From Dichetophora obliterata (lineage: Eukaryota > Arthropoda > Insecta > Diptera > Sciomyzidae): DNA of 64,000 nucleotides. The stretch is from assembly GCA_963920525.1 (NCBI GenBank), contig OY986435.1, positions 299,396,208 to 299,460,207 on the forward strand, read 5' to 3'. The notes below the pieces were generated by a model. That model saw only the letters and a program-made list of their open reading frames with translations. It was not told where the DNA came from and ran no database searches. The position numbers and the translations under genes were made by a program. Positions 1-11,649 of the stretch are shown one piece after another; within the stretch, counting starts at the first letter, position 1, and each line of letters begins with the position of its first letter.

Positions 1-646
1 CTAACTTAAGTATTTATATACTAACAAACGGATTATATGCATTAATTTCAGGGGTTGCCAATTGATTTCTTTGTGAGCTTGAGGCCGATTTAGAACAAGA
101 GTGCCACTCAGGGTTGATTTTTTTTTTATGCACAAATACATGCAAACATTTTTTGAGGTTAGGTTTTCTAAGTTTCCTATCTTGTTATCTTTGATAGATA
201 CTGAAGCAGTTCAGTGCTCATCCGTGAGTTAATATCTATACAGAAAGCGTATGGAGAAAACGAGTTGACTTATTTACGGGACGCAGCCCAAAAATGTGAG
301 GTAGCTCAAACATTTTAGAAATCCAAAATGTTAGGACGATTGAAAATTTTTTAAAATTACCGCTTTTAGCCAGTAGTTAAATATATCACAAAAACATATT
401 TTTTTCCGCCAATTTTTACAATTTTAATTGACCTAAACCATAACTCTACATAATACACAAGATCATAAGGTTTCTAAAAAGCTTCCAATACTCAAGAATG
501 GTTCATCTAGAACATCTAGAAAATTTACCCGTATGCTACAAATATTTGATGTTGTCTTTGTTCGCTGATGACACTATGCAATGCCTAAGAAAAATCTGTA
601 TCTGATTCTGAAAATTGAAGTGGTTTCAAATTTTGTCGAGATATCG
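1..646. other. AT-rich non-coding stretch
   Basis: No recognisable gene, repeat pair or mobile element was seen. Confidence 0.4.
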
Positions 647-795
647 TCAGATGTGCTTTTTTCAGTCGAATTAAATAGGACGTTATAATATTTCGGAAAT
701 ATCTGGCGACAAAAAATCACATATTTTTTCAGTTTACATATTTGTGCATATTATTGGAATAATCTCTCTTAATTCGACGAAAAAGCACATCTGAC
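647..795. repeat. Small foldback element (about 150 bp)
   Basis: The ends GTCAGATGTGCTTTTT and AAAAGCACATCTGAC are inverted copies, with matching GTCGAATTAA / TTAATTCGAC just inside. The loop is AT-rich. It fits a short MITE or hairpin repeat. Confidence 0.7.
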
Positions 796-1145
796 TTTAT
801 ATTGAAAACAACGTAACAGATTTCAAAATGGTGTTGATTTCTGAATTAGCGACTGATTTTATATAGGCTTTGCAAAGTGATATTCGGAATAATTTTACCT
901 CAGAGTCTAGAGCCCTTTTTTCAAAACGTGTATTTGGATTCCCTAAATTTAATGCCGCTTTTAGTTATGGGCACTATCGAATGATTTTCACTATCAACAG
1001 TTTACTATCGAATAATTTCAACTATCAAATAATTCGTTCGAATATTTTGTTCATTAATTTACTTTTAAAATATAGTAAATAGGGCATAAAACTATCGATT
1101 TTGACTATCGAATAAATTATTCATTCATTCGAATTATAACAAAGG
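796..1145. other. AT-rich stretch with recurring CTATCGAAT motif
   Basis: CTATCGAAT-like words recur from about 975 to 1120 and again at 1500-1790 on the far side of the SINE, so the SINE seems to have split an older repeat. No gene is recognised. Confidence 0.4.
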
Positions 1146-1506
1146 TAGCTAGTAAAAAGTGGCGACCGTAGCCTAGTGGGTAGAGTGCGTGGCCCCTAAG
1201 CTAAAGAACCGCGGTAGCACGGGTTCAATTCCAGCTCAGACAGAAAGTTTTTTCAACTGAATTAATTTTTCTGTTCGGTCGTCACCTCTCTGCAGACAAT
1301 GGCAAACCTCAGAGAATAAAAATTGCAATGTAAAGCTTCTTGAGAACATAAGCCGTTCGGAGTCGGCATAAAACACATAGGTCCAGTTCTCGATCATTTG
1401 CGATTAAACATTTAACACACACAACACGATTGATCAATAGAAGCTAGGTCAAAGTCCTTCCAAAGGCTGAAATGGCCAGTTTATTTATTTTTTAGCTAGT
1501 AAAAAG
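1146..1506 (+). mobile_element. tRNA-derived SINE, full copy with 14-bp target-site duplication
   Basis: The body is about 1160-1492. The head has a pol III A box (GTAGCCTAGTGGGTAGAG, about 1168) and B box (GGGTTCAATTCC, about 1221), followed by a unique tail ending in an AT-rich run near TTTATTTATTTT. The perfect direct repeat TAGCTAGTAAAAAG flanks it (1146-1159 and 1493-1506), the mark of LINE-type target-primed insertion, so this copy is young. It is not a tRNA gene: the ends do not pair as an acceptor stem. Related pieces lie at 12010-12226 and 50098-50270 on the minus strand. Confidence 0.88.
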
Positions 1507-1811
1507 AACTATCAATTTAAGCATTCATTCATTCAACTTAAAAAAACCTCAAAATAGCTAATAACTTGTGTTTTTTCGTTATAATTTGCATTTTAACACA
1601 AATCAAGCAGTGTTGTTAGCGTACTTTTTCAGTTAAATTTGCTGTACTCACAAATTGATTGACCAATTGAGATAAGCACACAAAATGCAAATGAAAAAAC
1701 TATTGAATATGAAAGAACTATCGAATGAATGAATGATTTTAAACTATTAAATAATTTAAATATTTTTATTCGATACTTTCCATCACTAGTAGCTTTTAAA
1801 AAGGTCGCTCT

Positions 1812-2643
1812 GTAGCTCGATCTTGTAACTCATAACGATCGCATGTACCGATCCATGTTACCGATTTGACGCCACTCTGACGTAATTCTCACCTGCACTA
1901 TTTGTATAATAATCTGAATCGATTTCTGTTCTATTCGTCGTTAATGGAATCTTTCAAGAAAGTGTTTGTGTAAGAGAAGTGAATCGATAAAAATTAATAC
2001 TTTTTTCACTCACTCTCTGGCAAGTGAGAACTCTACCGATTTGTATAAATGGCAGTAATGTTATGTATGTATGAAATAACAAGTGCTCGCAATTAATATT
2101 TTAGAACGGGTACTTTTGCTTAAGTTACACTTTTTACTGATTATAATATTTTTGTTTGTTTTAAAATGTTTTAGTTTTCAAGGTAATGCAATTTAAAAAG
2201 GAAATTAAAAAAAACAAAATATTTGTTAGAGCAATGCAAAAGAACCCAGTTGCAAATATTTGTTAAATTTTTGTTACATGTTAAAATATGTGCATTAATA
2301 ATTTTTTATTATTTCCGCAAACATTATAACAAATCAATATTGCATAATTAATTTACTTAAACTTCAGATAATAAATTTCTAATAACAAGACCACTACCTT
2401 TTTATTGTAAAATCTTAGAGCACATAAAATAAAATAAATGCAAGTAGACAAACTGCTTGTCATTTGATTCAATTTCGCAACGTTTTTTCTCAATTTGAGC
2501 TCTTCTTTTTCATCACGGACCGAATTTTTACCGATTTCAACGTACACAAACATGAGTTGTCATGAAATCGGAAACTAGGGATCGATAACAAGTGACGTCA
2601 TACAAATTGGTAACTTGCCGATTTTGTTACAGGAACGAGCTAC
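1812..2643. mobile_element. Non-autonomous TIR element (about 830 bp)
   Basis: The left end GTAGCTCGATCTTGTAAC matches the inverted right end GTTACAGGAACGAGCTAC. Weaker inverted similarity continues inward, with CATGTTACCGATTTGACG against ACGTCA...AAATTGGTAACTTG. No coding capacity was seen. Exact ends and target duplication are uncertain. Confidence 0.6.
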
Positions 2644-5089
2644 TGCTTTAGATTTAGGATATACAATTCGTGAAAGTTTTAATAAATAACCATTTCAAAC
2701 GTTTATTTGAATGTACATATTTTTACATGTGAAAGTAGTTTTTTAAGAAAAATTATGAGGTTTAAAAAATACGAAGGGCACGCCAACAATTCTATTGATT
2801 ATAAAGGATGTATAGACCCAGATTAATATGATATTTCTGGGATTCTTAAATAAAATTATGTATGTATTTATGTAAGTAACTCACGAAAAATAGGCGTGTT
2901 TTCAGGAATTTATTATGGTCAATAAAAGATCTATAAAATACGTTTTATATTATAAGTATTGATATACTAAATGTAATTTTTAAAACAAATGTAATACGAA
3001 ATGGCGGCTGTGCAGCATTTGTTTGAAGGCACCTATTTTTGTCCATGGCCGCACACCTAACGTCCTTAATTTTTGATCAGGAATAGAAAACAAATTTTGG
3101 TCAATTTTATACATCAACAGCTATCGAAACACATAGTATTTTTCGATATATTGATTTTTCGCGAAATGGTGCAAGTGAAAATTTTTGAAAAAATAAAAAG
3201 TAAGCAAAATAAAAAATCTTACGTGTGTCGATAGGTCAAGATATTTTGAATATACTGTTAAAATTTCAAAAAGATCAGTGAACATATGCTCGAGTTATTG
3301 TCCGGCGGCACAGTGAATCGTGTAGAGCATCGTGTAGACAAAATTTATTTTCTCACTTTGAGAAAATAATTGTACAAGTTGATGAATAATGATCTAAAAG
3401 AGATGATATTAAGAAGTTTTTTGTCGCTGAAAGATAAGTATTGAGTAATAAGCAGTGTAAAACAGGTATTTCGTTTTAATAATTTTATTTTAATTATTAG
3501 TTGAAATTAGTGCAGTTTTTTAAACGCAATTGCGATTTTCTACAATATTTTTTTTAAATGTTTGCAATGGAATTTCCAGTATGATAAATATAACTTTATT
3601 AAAAACAAGTGTGAAAATTAATACATATTTTGTAAATTTTCAAAACTGTCAGAAGCGCTATTTCACTAAATGGGAATTGTATAAAATGTGGTGCAAATTT
3701 TCGAAGAACGAAGGAAACGAAAATCTATTTAAGCTCGCTGAATCAAAATTTTATCTTGTCGATGCTGATAAGGAGTCTTTAAGATCTTTAAAAAATAAAC
3801 TCACAAACTTTTCTAGCAAAATACTAATAAAGTAGTGCGCTTGTGGGAACAGGAAAGGATGTTTGATAGAAAAATTTTCAAAACTTTCGAAGGAAAAAGT
3901 TATCAGCATTGTTTGAAATAGTTTTTGTTTTTATTTTATTAGCTTATTTTTAATCTTGTAAGGTATTATAGAAAAAAAAAATATTTAGTGAATAAGTTTC
4001 CTTTTTTTTTATTAACACTTCGTGTAACAATGTTTTATATTGTAAAGCTTAGTATGCTGTAGGAGCGAAAATTTTTAAGCATTTAATTCTGCATTATTCT
4101 TGAATGTCAAATTTTCACGCCAATTAAATGTACGGACATATAAAAGACAGTAAAATTTTGACATATTAACTCTCCAATCGTGCTTGTGAACTTGGCTGCA
4201 TTGAACAAATTTTTCATTCAACAGCGTACTAACCAAAGAAAAAAAATTTCGCTACCTTTTCGCTGTCAAAAATGCAATGCATTTCTTACGGAAGATTTCT
4301 TTTCGCTTCTACAGCAATCTAAGCTTAAATGAGTAAAATTGTCAAGGCAAACAGTTTTTTGAAAATAAAATTTTTTTAATTAATTACTGTTGTACAATTC
4401 AATAAATTTTTTTTACATTCAAGAATATTTAAAAAAAATATAAAATCAATCAGGCATATAATATACACAGATTCTGCGTTACAGTGCTTGAAACCCGGTG
4501 CTCCAGAGTACCTTTAACTAACCAGAGTATCTTTAAACGTGATTTTACTTTTTATAAACGGGCCACACTACTGCAAACAAACTAATCGGTCAATTTTAAT
4601 TTACTTTTTTTTTTAATCTGTTTATAATAGCTCTGTTCCCGTACTCTAAAGTTTTAATCCAATTTACCAGTTTTGCAGGTTTTAGTCCGAAAAGTGTTCC
4701 CATACTTGAAAAAATGGTATAAGAGATTGCAGTAGAGAGAGCAAAAAATGTCCCCTCACTGTCAAAAATTACAAGTTTTAGTCCGAGAAATTTCTTCTGG
4801 TAAAAATGTTAAAAGTGTCAAACTGATTAAAATCAGCTGTTTACAAGTTAGCAAAGAAATTGCAAAACATAAAAAGTTCTTAAAAATAAATAAAAACTAT
4901 TGGAATGGAAACCAGAAACATGTTTAATTGTAAAAAACTAAATGCAAATGTTAATAAGACAATTAATTTCAATATTGTAATACATATGAATGTGACAATT
5001 TTTCTTCATTTCGGCAAACTATTTTATTTAATAGCTTACACAAGTTTAGTTCGAAAAACGTTCCCGTACATTTTGTGTTTTTATCTATT
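2644..5089. other. AT-rich stretch, no confident gene
   Basis: A 101-codon open frame lies at 3530-3835 (plus) but has no family I recognise and strong AT bias, so it is not called. Bases 4467-4626 are one arm of a dispersed repeat described separately. Confidence 0.4.
4467..4626 (+). repeat. Dispersed repeat, partner at 24985-25130 in inverse orientation
   Basis: This stretch contains GATTCTGCGTTACAGTGC, CCAGAGTA and ACTACTGCAAACAAACTAAT. The same landmarks appear reverse-complemented at 24985-25130 (ATTAGTTTGTTTGCAGTAGT and later GCGCTGTAGAATCTG). It is probably a fragment of one unidentified element. Confidence 0.65.
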
Positions 5090-5322
5090 TTAGTGAGATT
5101 TTGAAGCGAAGCTTTTTACGCCTCGTTTTGAGTTTTGCCTGAGTGAAATCTCAAAAACGACACTTTTTTCCATACACCTTTTCTTAGAATTGTTGTTGCT
5201 TTTTGCTATCGTCTGTAACACCAAAAGAATATAAAAACAAAATATTTCTTTGTATGCCATGAGAATCGAATTCGTAACCCTTCGATTGATAGTCCTATAC
5301 ACTACCAACTGATCGAATATTC
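5090..5322 (-). mobile_element. tRNA-derived SINE-like repeat, second family
   Basis: Read on the minus strand, CGATCAGTTGGTAGTGTAT (about 5315) resembles a pol III A box and ACGAATTCGATTCTC (about 5275-5261) a B box, at normal tRNA spacing. The downstream body differs from the SINE at 1160. Ends and target duplication were not defined. Confidence 0.55.
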
Positions 5323-5758
5323 TTAGTTGCGTTGGTTGCTTTATTCAGTATTTAGTATTAACTAAAGATATGTTGCACCTGATAACAATCGTAATACATA
5401 AAAGACAAGAATACTGCTCTGCACCTATATCGCTCAAACTGGCCTGAAAAATGTTTAGCCTGAAAGTTTGCACATCTTAATACATGAAAGTCATTGCCAT
5501 TGGCACAGTGCTTTTACAACATGTCCTCCAAAATGTTCAGCCTGAAGTTATGCATTGGCTTACAGAATATTTTATGCTATACACAGTGTTGCCAATATAT
5601 TTATGTATAATTTCCCACAAACACATGAAAAAACTCAATTATTTATCTTTATTCCAAGAAAATTCCCTTTTTTAAAATCCATAAAATATTTTTCAAACAT
5701 AACTTTATTTAGGTATAAAATTGTATGCACAAAAGTTCATTAAAGTATTAAATAACAT
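5323..5758. other. AT-rich stretch, nothing recognised
   Basis: Open frames here (for example 5484-5675) are short, overlapping and without family features. Confidence 0.4.
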
Positions 5759-5830
5759 CCCAGTGTGCCAAACGGATCTGCTACGAATCCGTAACGAACT
5801 CACTTCTTCGTACATTTTGTCCGAAACGGA

Positions 5831-6364
5831 TTGCGTTTCGCATCCGGAACGGATCCTTTTTCGTATGAAATTCCTCTCTCCGTTACGGACTTCAGTTACG
5901 AATACGTTTCGGACTTCAGATACGAATCCGTTTCGGACTTCAGTTACGAATCCGTTTCGGACTTCAGATACGAATCCGTTTCGGACTTCAGATACGAATC
6001 CGTTTGGGGCTTCAGATACGAATCCATTTCGGACTTCATATACGAAACAGACGTTTCAGACTCTTCTTTTTTAAATAATGCGAACTCGCAACGGACTCGT
6101 TTGACGCATTTAGCTACAGATGTTAAAAATATAGGTTCTCTAAACAAGTTTGACGCATTCAAATTCGAAAAGTTTTTGCAGGAAATTAAACGTAAATTAA
6201 AACAAAAAAAATTATTTTGTAATCAAATTTATAAAAGAGTAGTGGATGCTAGTTTAAATGGAAAAAAAATAATTCAAAATATCAAACAAACGAGTACAAT
6301 GTTGGTGAGTTCCAGGATGGCTCATACTTGTTTCTTCAAACAGCTAAACATTATTTTTCATTGA
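5831..6364 (+). pseudogene. Transposase C-terminal remnant fused to 7-residue repeats
   Basis: 177 codons are open. The first third is a repeat of seven residues (SDFRYESV-like) encoded by a 21-bp tandem repeat. From about residue 90, the pattern VKNIGSLNKFDAFKFEKFL followed by a basic stretch matches what I recall of the end of animal Tnp2/DUF4218-type transposases (VKKFGxLDxFSxFxFENxL). After the stop at 6362-6364, a related frame (FYCYNDKAYKIHAIKKFPKN, about 6379-6440) continues the family pattern, so the gene is broken by a frameshift and most of its catalytic part is absent. The repeat stays open in two plus frames and one minus frame, a consequence of the 21-bp unit. Confidence 0.55.
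5875..6050 (+). repeat. 21-bp tandem repeat array
   Basis: About eight units of CGGACTTCAGATACGAATC-type sequence. Three more units of the same type and orientation occur at 6798-6870 near the other end of the element. The 21-bp unit preserves frame and codes a 7-residue repeat. Confidence 0.85.
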
Positions 6365-7111
6365 TGCATCCCAATAACTTTTACTGCTATAATGACAAAG
6401 CGTACAAAATTCACGCAATTAAAAAGTTTCCGAAAAATATCTTGTGTACGGCTATCCTATAGTCACATTTAACTTGATCACTAATGATAATTATTTAAAA
6501 ATTCTAACAAGTACTTTTCTTCGACTTGAAGGAGAGCTTGAGGAGCACGAGCCTAATGAAATAAAAAAGTTGTTTAAAATAAAAATAAGTACACAATTGT
6601 ATTTCGTATCCCTAATCCACTGAAAATAAAATAAGAAATTGTAAAACAAATTTAAGACTGTCTTTTATGTTAACGTTGTGGTAATTTTTTTGACGGATTC
6701 GTAACGAGTTCGTAACGGGTCCATCAAAACATAAGATCGATTCCTCTCAAAAATACGAATTGCGTTTTCCATTTTTTCGGATCCGCCTCGAACTCAGAAC
6801 GGACTTCAGAAACGAATCCGTAACGGACTTCAGAAACGAATCCGTAACGGACTTCAGATACGAATCCGTTTCAGACTCTTTTGGCGGATTTGTAACGGGT
6901 TCGTAACGGGTCCGTCGAAACATAAGAAAGCGTAGTGCGTACTGACGGACTCGTAACGGGTTCGTAACGGATCCGCATCCGTTTTTGTGCACATTGGGAT
7001 AGCACATGTTCGTAAAGAAAAGCAAACAAAAAATTTTATAACCCAGTGCCGAAACTAGACTTGTCGTTGTGTGACGTTGAGTGACGTTGTCTTTGAAACT
7101 ATCGTTGAATA

Positions 7112-7561
7112 CCAAGAATGATAGATAAAAGAATTACGTATAGCGCAGGTCCTTCATGTTGTTTACTTTTCATTTTGACTTTTCTAGCTAAGATAAAAAT
7201 ATTTTTTACGATCATGACGTCAGGCTAGACAAAGTTTGTTTCTTGAATCTTTTGCCAGTGCAAGTTTGTTTCATTCCAACTTGCTTTAAACCAAAAACAA
7301 AAACTAAAAAAACTAGCACGAAAATTATATGCGCAGCACTCTTTCATAATTCTTTATTCATATTTTAATATAAAACGGTGGAAAAATTTGTTTAGTCTAT
7401 TATATTAACAATTTTATTTCACTGCTTACGGACTAGTTTTATATTTGTTTACATTAATTGACAACAATCTCATATCGTAAGTTCATATCGTAAGGCTATC
7501 ATGACGAAATGCGCAGATCGTAGACAATTATCTGCGCAATCTATTAATCTATCATTCTTGG
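7112..7561. mobile_element. MITE, 450 bp
   Basis: Left end CCAAGAATGATAGAT and right end ATCTATCATTCTTGG are perfect inverted repeats; a second block (GCGCAG / CTGCGC) pairs just inside. No coding capacity and no clear target duplication were seen. Confidence 0.75.
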
Positions 7562-8239
7562 CTGAAGACATCGAAGTAACAATTCGGGTTTTTTGCTGAC
7601 CTGTATTCATAAATTCAGGAGCAAAATAATTCGAATGAAATGTTTGTCAAAAATTTTTTTTTTAATTTTTAAAATATATATTAAAAAGCAGAAAATCTGG
7701 CTAATAAAACGGATAGATCCATGAAGGGAATGAGGGAGAGTGGAAAGCATTAAGCAAGAGAGCGCGATGGGACAAACAAAAGCAGAGGTGTACTGGTTCT
7801 AAGCGAACACGTTGGGCAGAACGCGGATCCCATACGTCGTCGAAAACATGGCGAAGAATAGTCTTGCAAGTCGTTTGGCTAATTTTTTTAAAATGGTCTT
7901 AGAGCAGAGCTATAGTATTGGTGCGATCTGTCCTCGAAGACTGAGTGCTGTCTTGAAATACGTCTTCGAAGACGGATACATTAGTTATCCACTGGGAATT
8001 ATTCGAAACTAAGTGGATACAATAAAAATATCTAGTATTTTTTTAAATTAATTAAACATTTTGTTAAAAGTAACGAAACAATACAAAAAGTAAAACAATA
8101 TAAAAAGCAATATTTATACTACTTATATATATCGACTAATTCTAGAAATTGACAATTCAATTATAAGTATTTCTCAGTATAAAATGATATCGAAAGCTAC
8201 TTGACAAAACTGTCAACACACAAAATGGTCTGAACAAGA
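7562..8239. other. Unassigned stretch
   Basis: A 66-codon open frame at 7812-8012 (plus) sits in a less AT-rich patch (about 7700-8010). It has no family I recognise and is not called a gene. Confidence 0.35.
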
Positions 8240-9945
8240 AATATTGATATGAAAAAAAAAAGAAATTGCAATTTTTTTTTTAGTTTTATTTTCAATGAGT
8301 TACAAAGAATTTAGTTTTAGGCCACTGTTTTAGTAAAATTAATTTTTCTAAGTAACGGCTTGTTAAAATTTCTTGATTTTTGGGCTAAATACTCGTAATA
8401 CACGTTTAATTACAAAAATGATTTTTTAAAATTTTTTTTTCTTTTAAATTAATAAGTTTTTTATAAAAAATTTAAAAACAAAAACGTTCTGGACCTCATG
8501 GAAAATTTTTAAAAAATATTACATGCTAATACAAATTTAGAAATAATACAAAAAATAAAAATGATGTATTCTCCATAAACAAGTCTGATATGAAATGTTT
8601 TAAATCTGCACTACCTGTCTTGTGCGAGCCATACAGAGCACTGCACAATGGAATGATTGGTACAAACTAGAGGGAATAAATTATTTTGATGACGTTTTTA
8701 GTGCATTAGGCACAGGAAAGTACAAAAAAAGGGGGTTTAAATATTTGGACAAATGCGCGTGGCACCTCCCATACAAATAGATCTTATTTATCGCAATATC
8801 TAAAAATCCAGTAAAGCCATAACAACAGAAAATTAGTCAGTCATCAAGTGTATCATTTAAAGGAAATGTGTCAAAAAAGGCTTGATTTGATAAGTGGGAG
8901 TGGCACCTCCCATACAAATGGATCACATTTTTAGCAATATCTAGAGAACTAGTAACGCCACAGCAACAAAAACTAAGGCAATCATCAAATACATTATTTG
9001 AAGGATGTGTGCCAAATTAAAGCATGATTGGACAAGTAAACGTGGTACCTCCCATACAAATGGATCACATTTTTAGCAATATCTTGAGTAATTAATAATA
9101 ACCAGTAACGCCACAAAAGCAAATCTTTGAAAAAGAATAAAAAACGCTATTTAAAAGACACGTATCAATATAAAAAAAGGACAATCTCTTACTTTTTCTC
9201 CAGATATTGCGAAAAATGTGTTTCAGTTGTATGGGAGGTACCACGCCCACTTGTCCAATCATGCCTTAATTTGATGATTGCCTAAGTTTTTGTTGCTGTG
9301 GCGTTACTATTTCTCTAGATATTGCTAAAAATGTGATCCATTTGTATGGGAGGTGCCACTCCCACTTGTCAAATCAAGCCTTTTTTTGACAAATTTCCTT
9401 TAAATGATATACAATGAAATTTCACTTGATGACTGACTAAATTTCTGTTGTTATGGCTTTACTGGTATTTCAGATATTGCGAAAAATAAGATCTGTTTGT
9501 ATGGGAGCTGCCACGCCCACTTTTTTGTACTTTCCTGTGCCTAATGCACTAAAAACGTCATCAAAATAATTTATTCCCTCTAGTTTGTACCAATCATTCC
9601 ATTGTGCAGTGCTCTGAATAGCTCGCATAAGACAGGTAGTAAAAATTTTTTTGAGGTCCAGTACGTTTTTGTTTTTTTAAATTTTTTAAAAAAATTTTTT
9701 AATTTTAAAGAAAAAAAAATAATTTTTTTAAAAAAATTTTTTTTTTGTAATTAAAATTATTATTTTTTTTTTGTAATTAACCGTGTATTACGATTATTTA
9801 GCCCAAAAATCAAGAATTTTTAACAAGCCGTTACTTAGCCAAATTAATTTTACTAAAACAGTGGCCTAAACTAAATTTTTTGTAACTCATTGAAAAAAAA
9901 AACTTAAAAAAAAATTGCAATTACTTTTTTTTCATAAAAACTTCA
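8240..9945. mobile_element. Foldback element, 1.7 kb, with tandem repeats in both arms
   Basis: The two halves are inverted copies around a centre near 9125. For example, GCATTAGGCACAGGAAAGTA at 8703 pairs with TACTTTCCTGTGCCTAATGC at 9529-9548. Each arm carries a unit of about 140 bp that includes CACCTCCCATACAAATGGAT (starts near 8763, 8903 and 9045; inverted copies near 9230, 9347 and 9503). Outer arm parts are A/T-rich. No protein is encoded. It resembles Foldback-class elements with repetitive inverted arms. Confidence 0.85.
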
Positions 9946-11640
9946 ATAATATTCATAAAAATATAAAAATTACGACTTTTTGTTTTAGGTGACTAGTTTC
10001 ACGAATTTTCACTCATTATAAAAACTACTTTTTATTTTAATTTACAATTGCAAATCACCAGAATAATGCCTTTAGCTCTCCATTTGAAAATTCCCTTTTA
10101 TTTGTACGACCAAGCAAAATGCTTCCCTTTTTCCCTTTTAGCTCATAAGACTATTGAAAAATTCATCGAAAAGGGAAATTAATCTCAGTCTGGCATTACT
10201 GTGTATACACGAGCAGGCTCTATTGAACTGGGCGAAACTTATCACAAGGTACCAATTGTTTGAATGTTCACAGGCACTTAAACAATGCCTTGTTGATAAA
10301 TATAAGTTACGAGTGATAAGCGATCCAAATATTTGTACAATACGATTAAGGACAACTATTGATGCAGTATTTGCTAGATATATTGATGATATGTAATAAA
10401 CGTTTGCTGTTTTAGATATCAAAACCAACAATTCCATTAATAAATTTCCATAATAATAATTCAAAACATTTACAAAAATAATTCAAAGCTATGTACCTAA
10501 CATAATAAAAATAAAAATAACAAATAAAATAATAATGCAATATAATAAAATGTACTGGTGTGAATATTAACGTGTATTTTTTAGTTAACATTTTGATACA
10601 TAAAATTTTTGAATTTAAAAATTATTTTATTAAAAAACCATTAAATTATCAAATCTATTAAAATGAGAAAAAGATTCGCTTCACTCGAGTGTCCAACTAC
10701 GCATATTTTTTTTTTCTTATTCCCTCGCTTTTGACAGTTTTACGATTCTTAGTCCAAAAAGAACGGGAACAGATCTAATATAATTCTTCACATCTTTTAC
10801 CAAAATTAGCGTCTTTATAAAATTTTTCTAGTTTTGACAATATGGTCAAAAATAATGTAAATTTTTCGGATTTTTTTCAAAACTTCATAATTTTCTTAAT
10901 TTTTGATATTTTTATTCTATTTTGGTAAAAAATGTGCATTGAAGAGTCAATTTTCGAATGAATTTTGGTTTTTGTTTTGTTCTGACGATCTGGAGCCGAG
11001 CTATGATGTCGCCCGATTTTCACTTTTTTTAAGCACACCAACTACAGCGGCATCTTTATATAAAAAAAATATATGTTAAAAAAAAGAAAATATTTGTTTT
11101 ACTTACACTGATGATGTAAAATTAACATGCAAATAAAATTTTTACTATAAATAATAAACTTTTTTAGAAAACATCTTCTCAAATATGACTTAATTTTAAC
11201 TGCATTTGCTTAAAATCTCCCTCAACAAACACGCTTACTCATATTTAACACAAATTAAAAGAATTTTATAGCTACCGCTTTGATAACCAAGCGTTTTACA
11301 TATAAAAATAGCCATATCAAACAGGGACACGGTTTGCACAGATAGAGAGCACACATTAAGTGTGGGAGGTATCTAAGTTTAGAATGTGCTTCAACTAAAA
11401 TTTTAAACATTTAAATAATCGTTATGCATGTAGCTATGAAAAAATTCAAGAAAATAATTTTGTCCAGCTAGCATGTATTTTCATATACATACCTCTAATC
11501 GCAGAATGGAAAATTTGGGCATTTAGACATTTTTCCCGGATTCTATCTCTTGGCGAAAATTTTTTTTTGGATTTTTTTCAAAATTTTACTTAGGTTCCCC
11601 CCTTAAGAAAAGTTATTCCTATGTAAAGTATTGTTTTTAG
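9946..11640. other. AT-rich stretch, no confident gene
   Basis: Overlapping open frames on both strands at 10138-10464 are short and show no family features. Nothing else is recognised. Confidence 0.4.
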
Positions 11641-11649
11641 AAAAAAATG

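Larger units (their letters stand above)
5759..6998 (+). mobile_element. CACTA/EnSpm-like DNA transposon relic, 1.24 kb
   Basis: Ends CCCAGTGTGCC and GTGCACATTGGG are imperfect inverted repeats, with a possible 2-bp AT duplication outside. Both subterminal regions are packed with variants of ACGAATCCGTAACGG / TTCGTAACGG in both orientations, as in CACTA elements, where such motifs bind transposase. Between them lies a coding remnant resembling the C terminus of animal Tnp2-like transposases. Superfamily call is from memory of those proteins and from structure, so moderate. Confidence 0.62.

Noticed and set aside
1160..1240. Functional tRNA gene
   Set aside because: Pol III boxes are present but the acceptor ends do not pair and the sequence recurs as a longer repeat with target duplication.
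3530..3835. 101-codon open frame
   Set aside because: Strong AT bias, no recognised motif, no splice or neighbour support.
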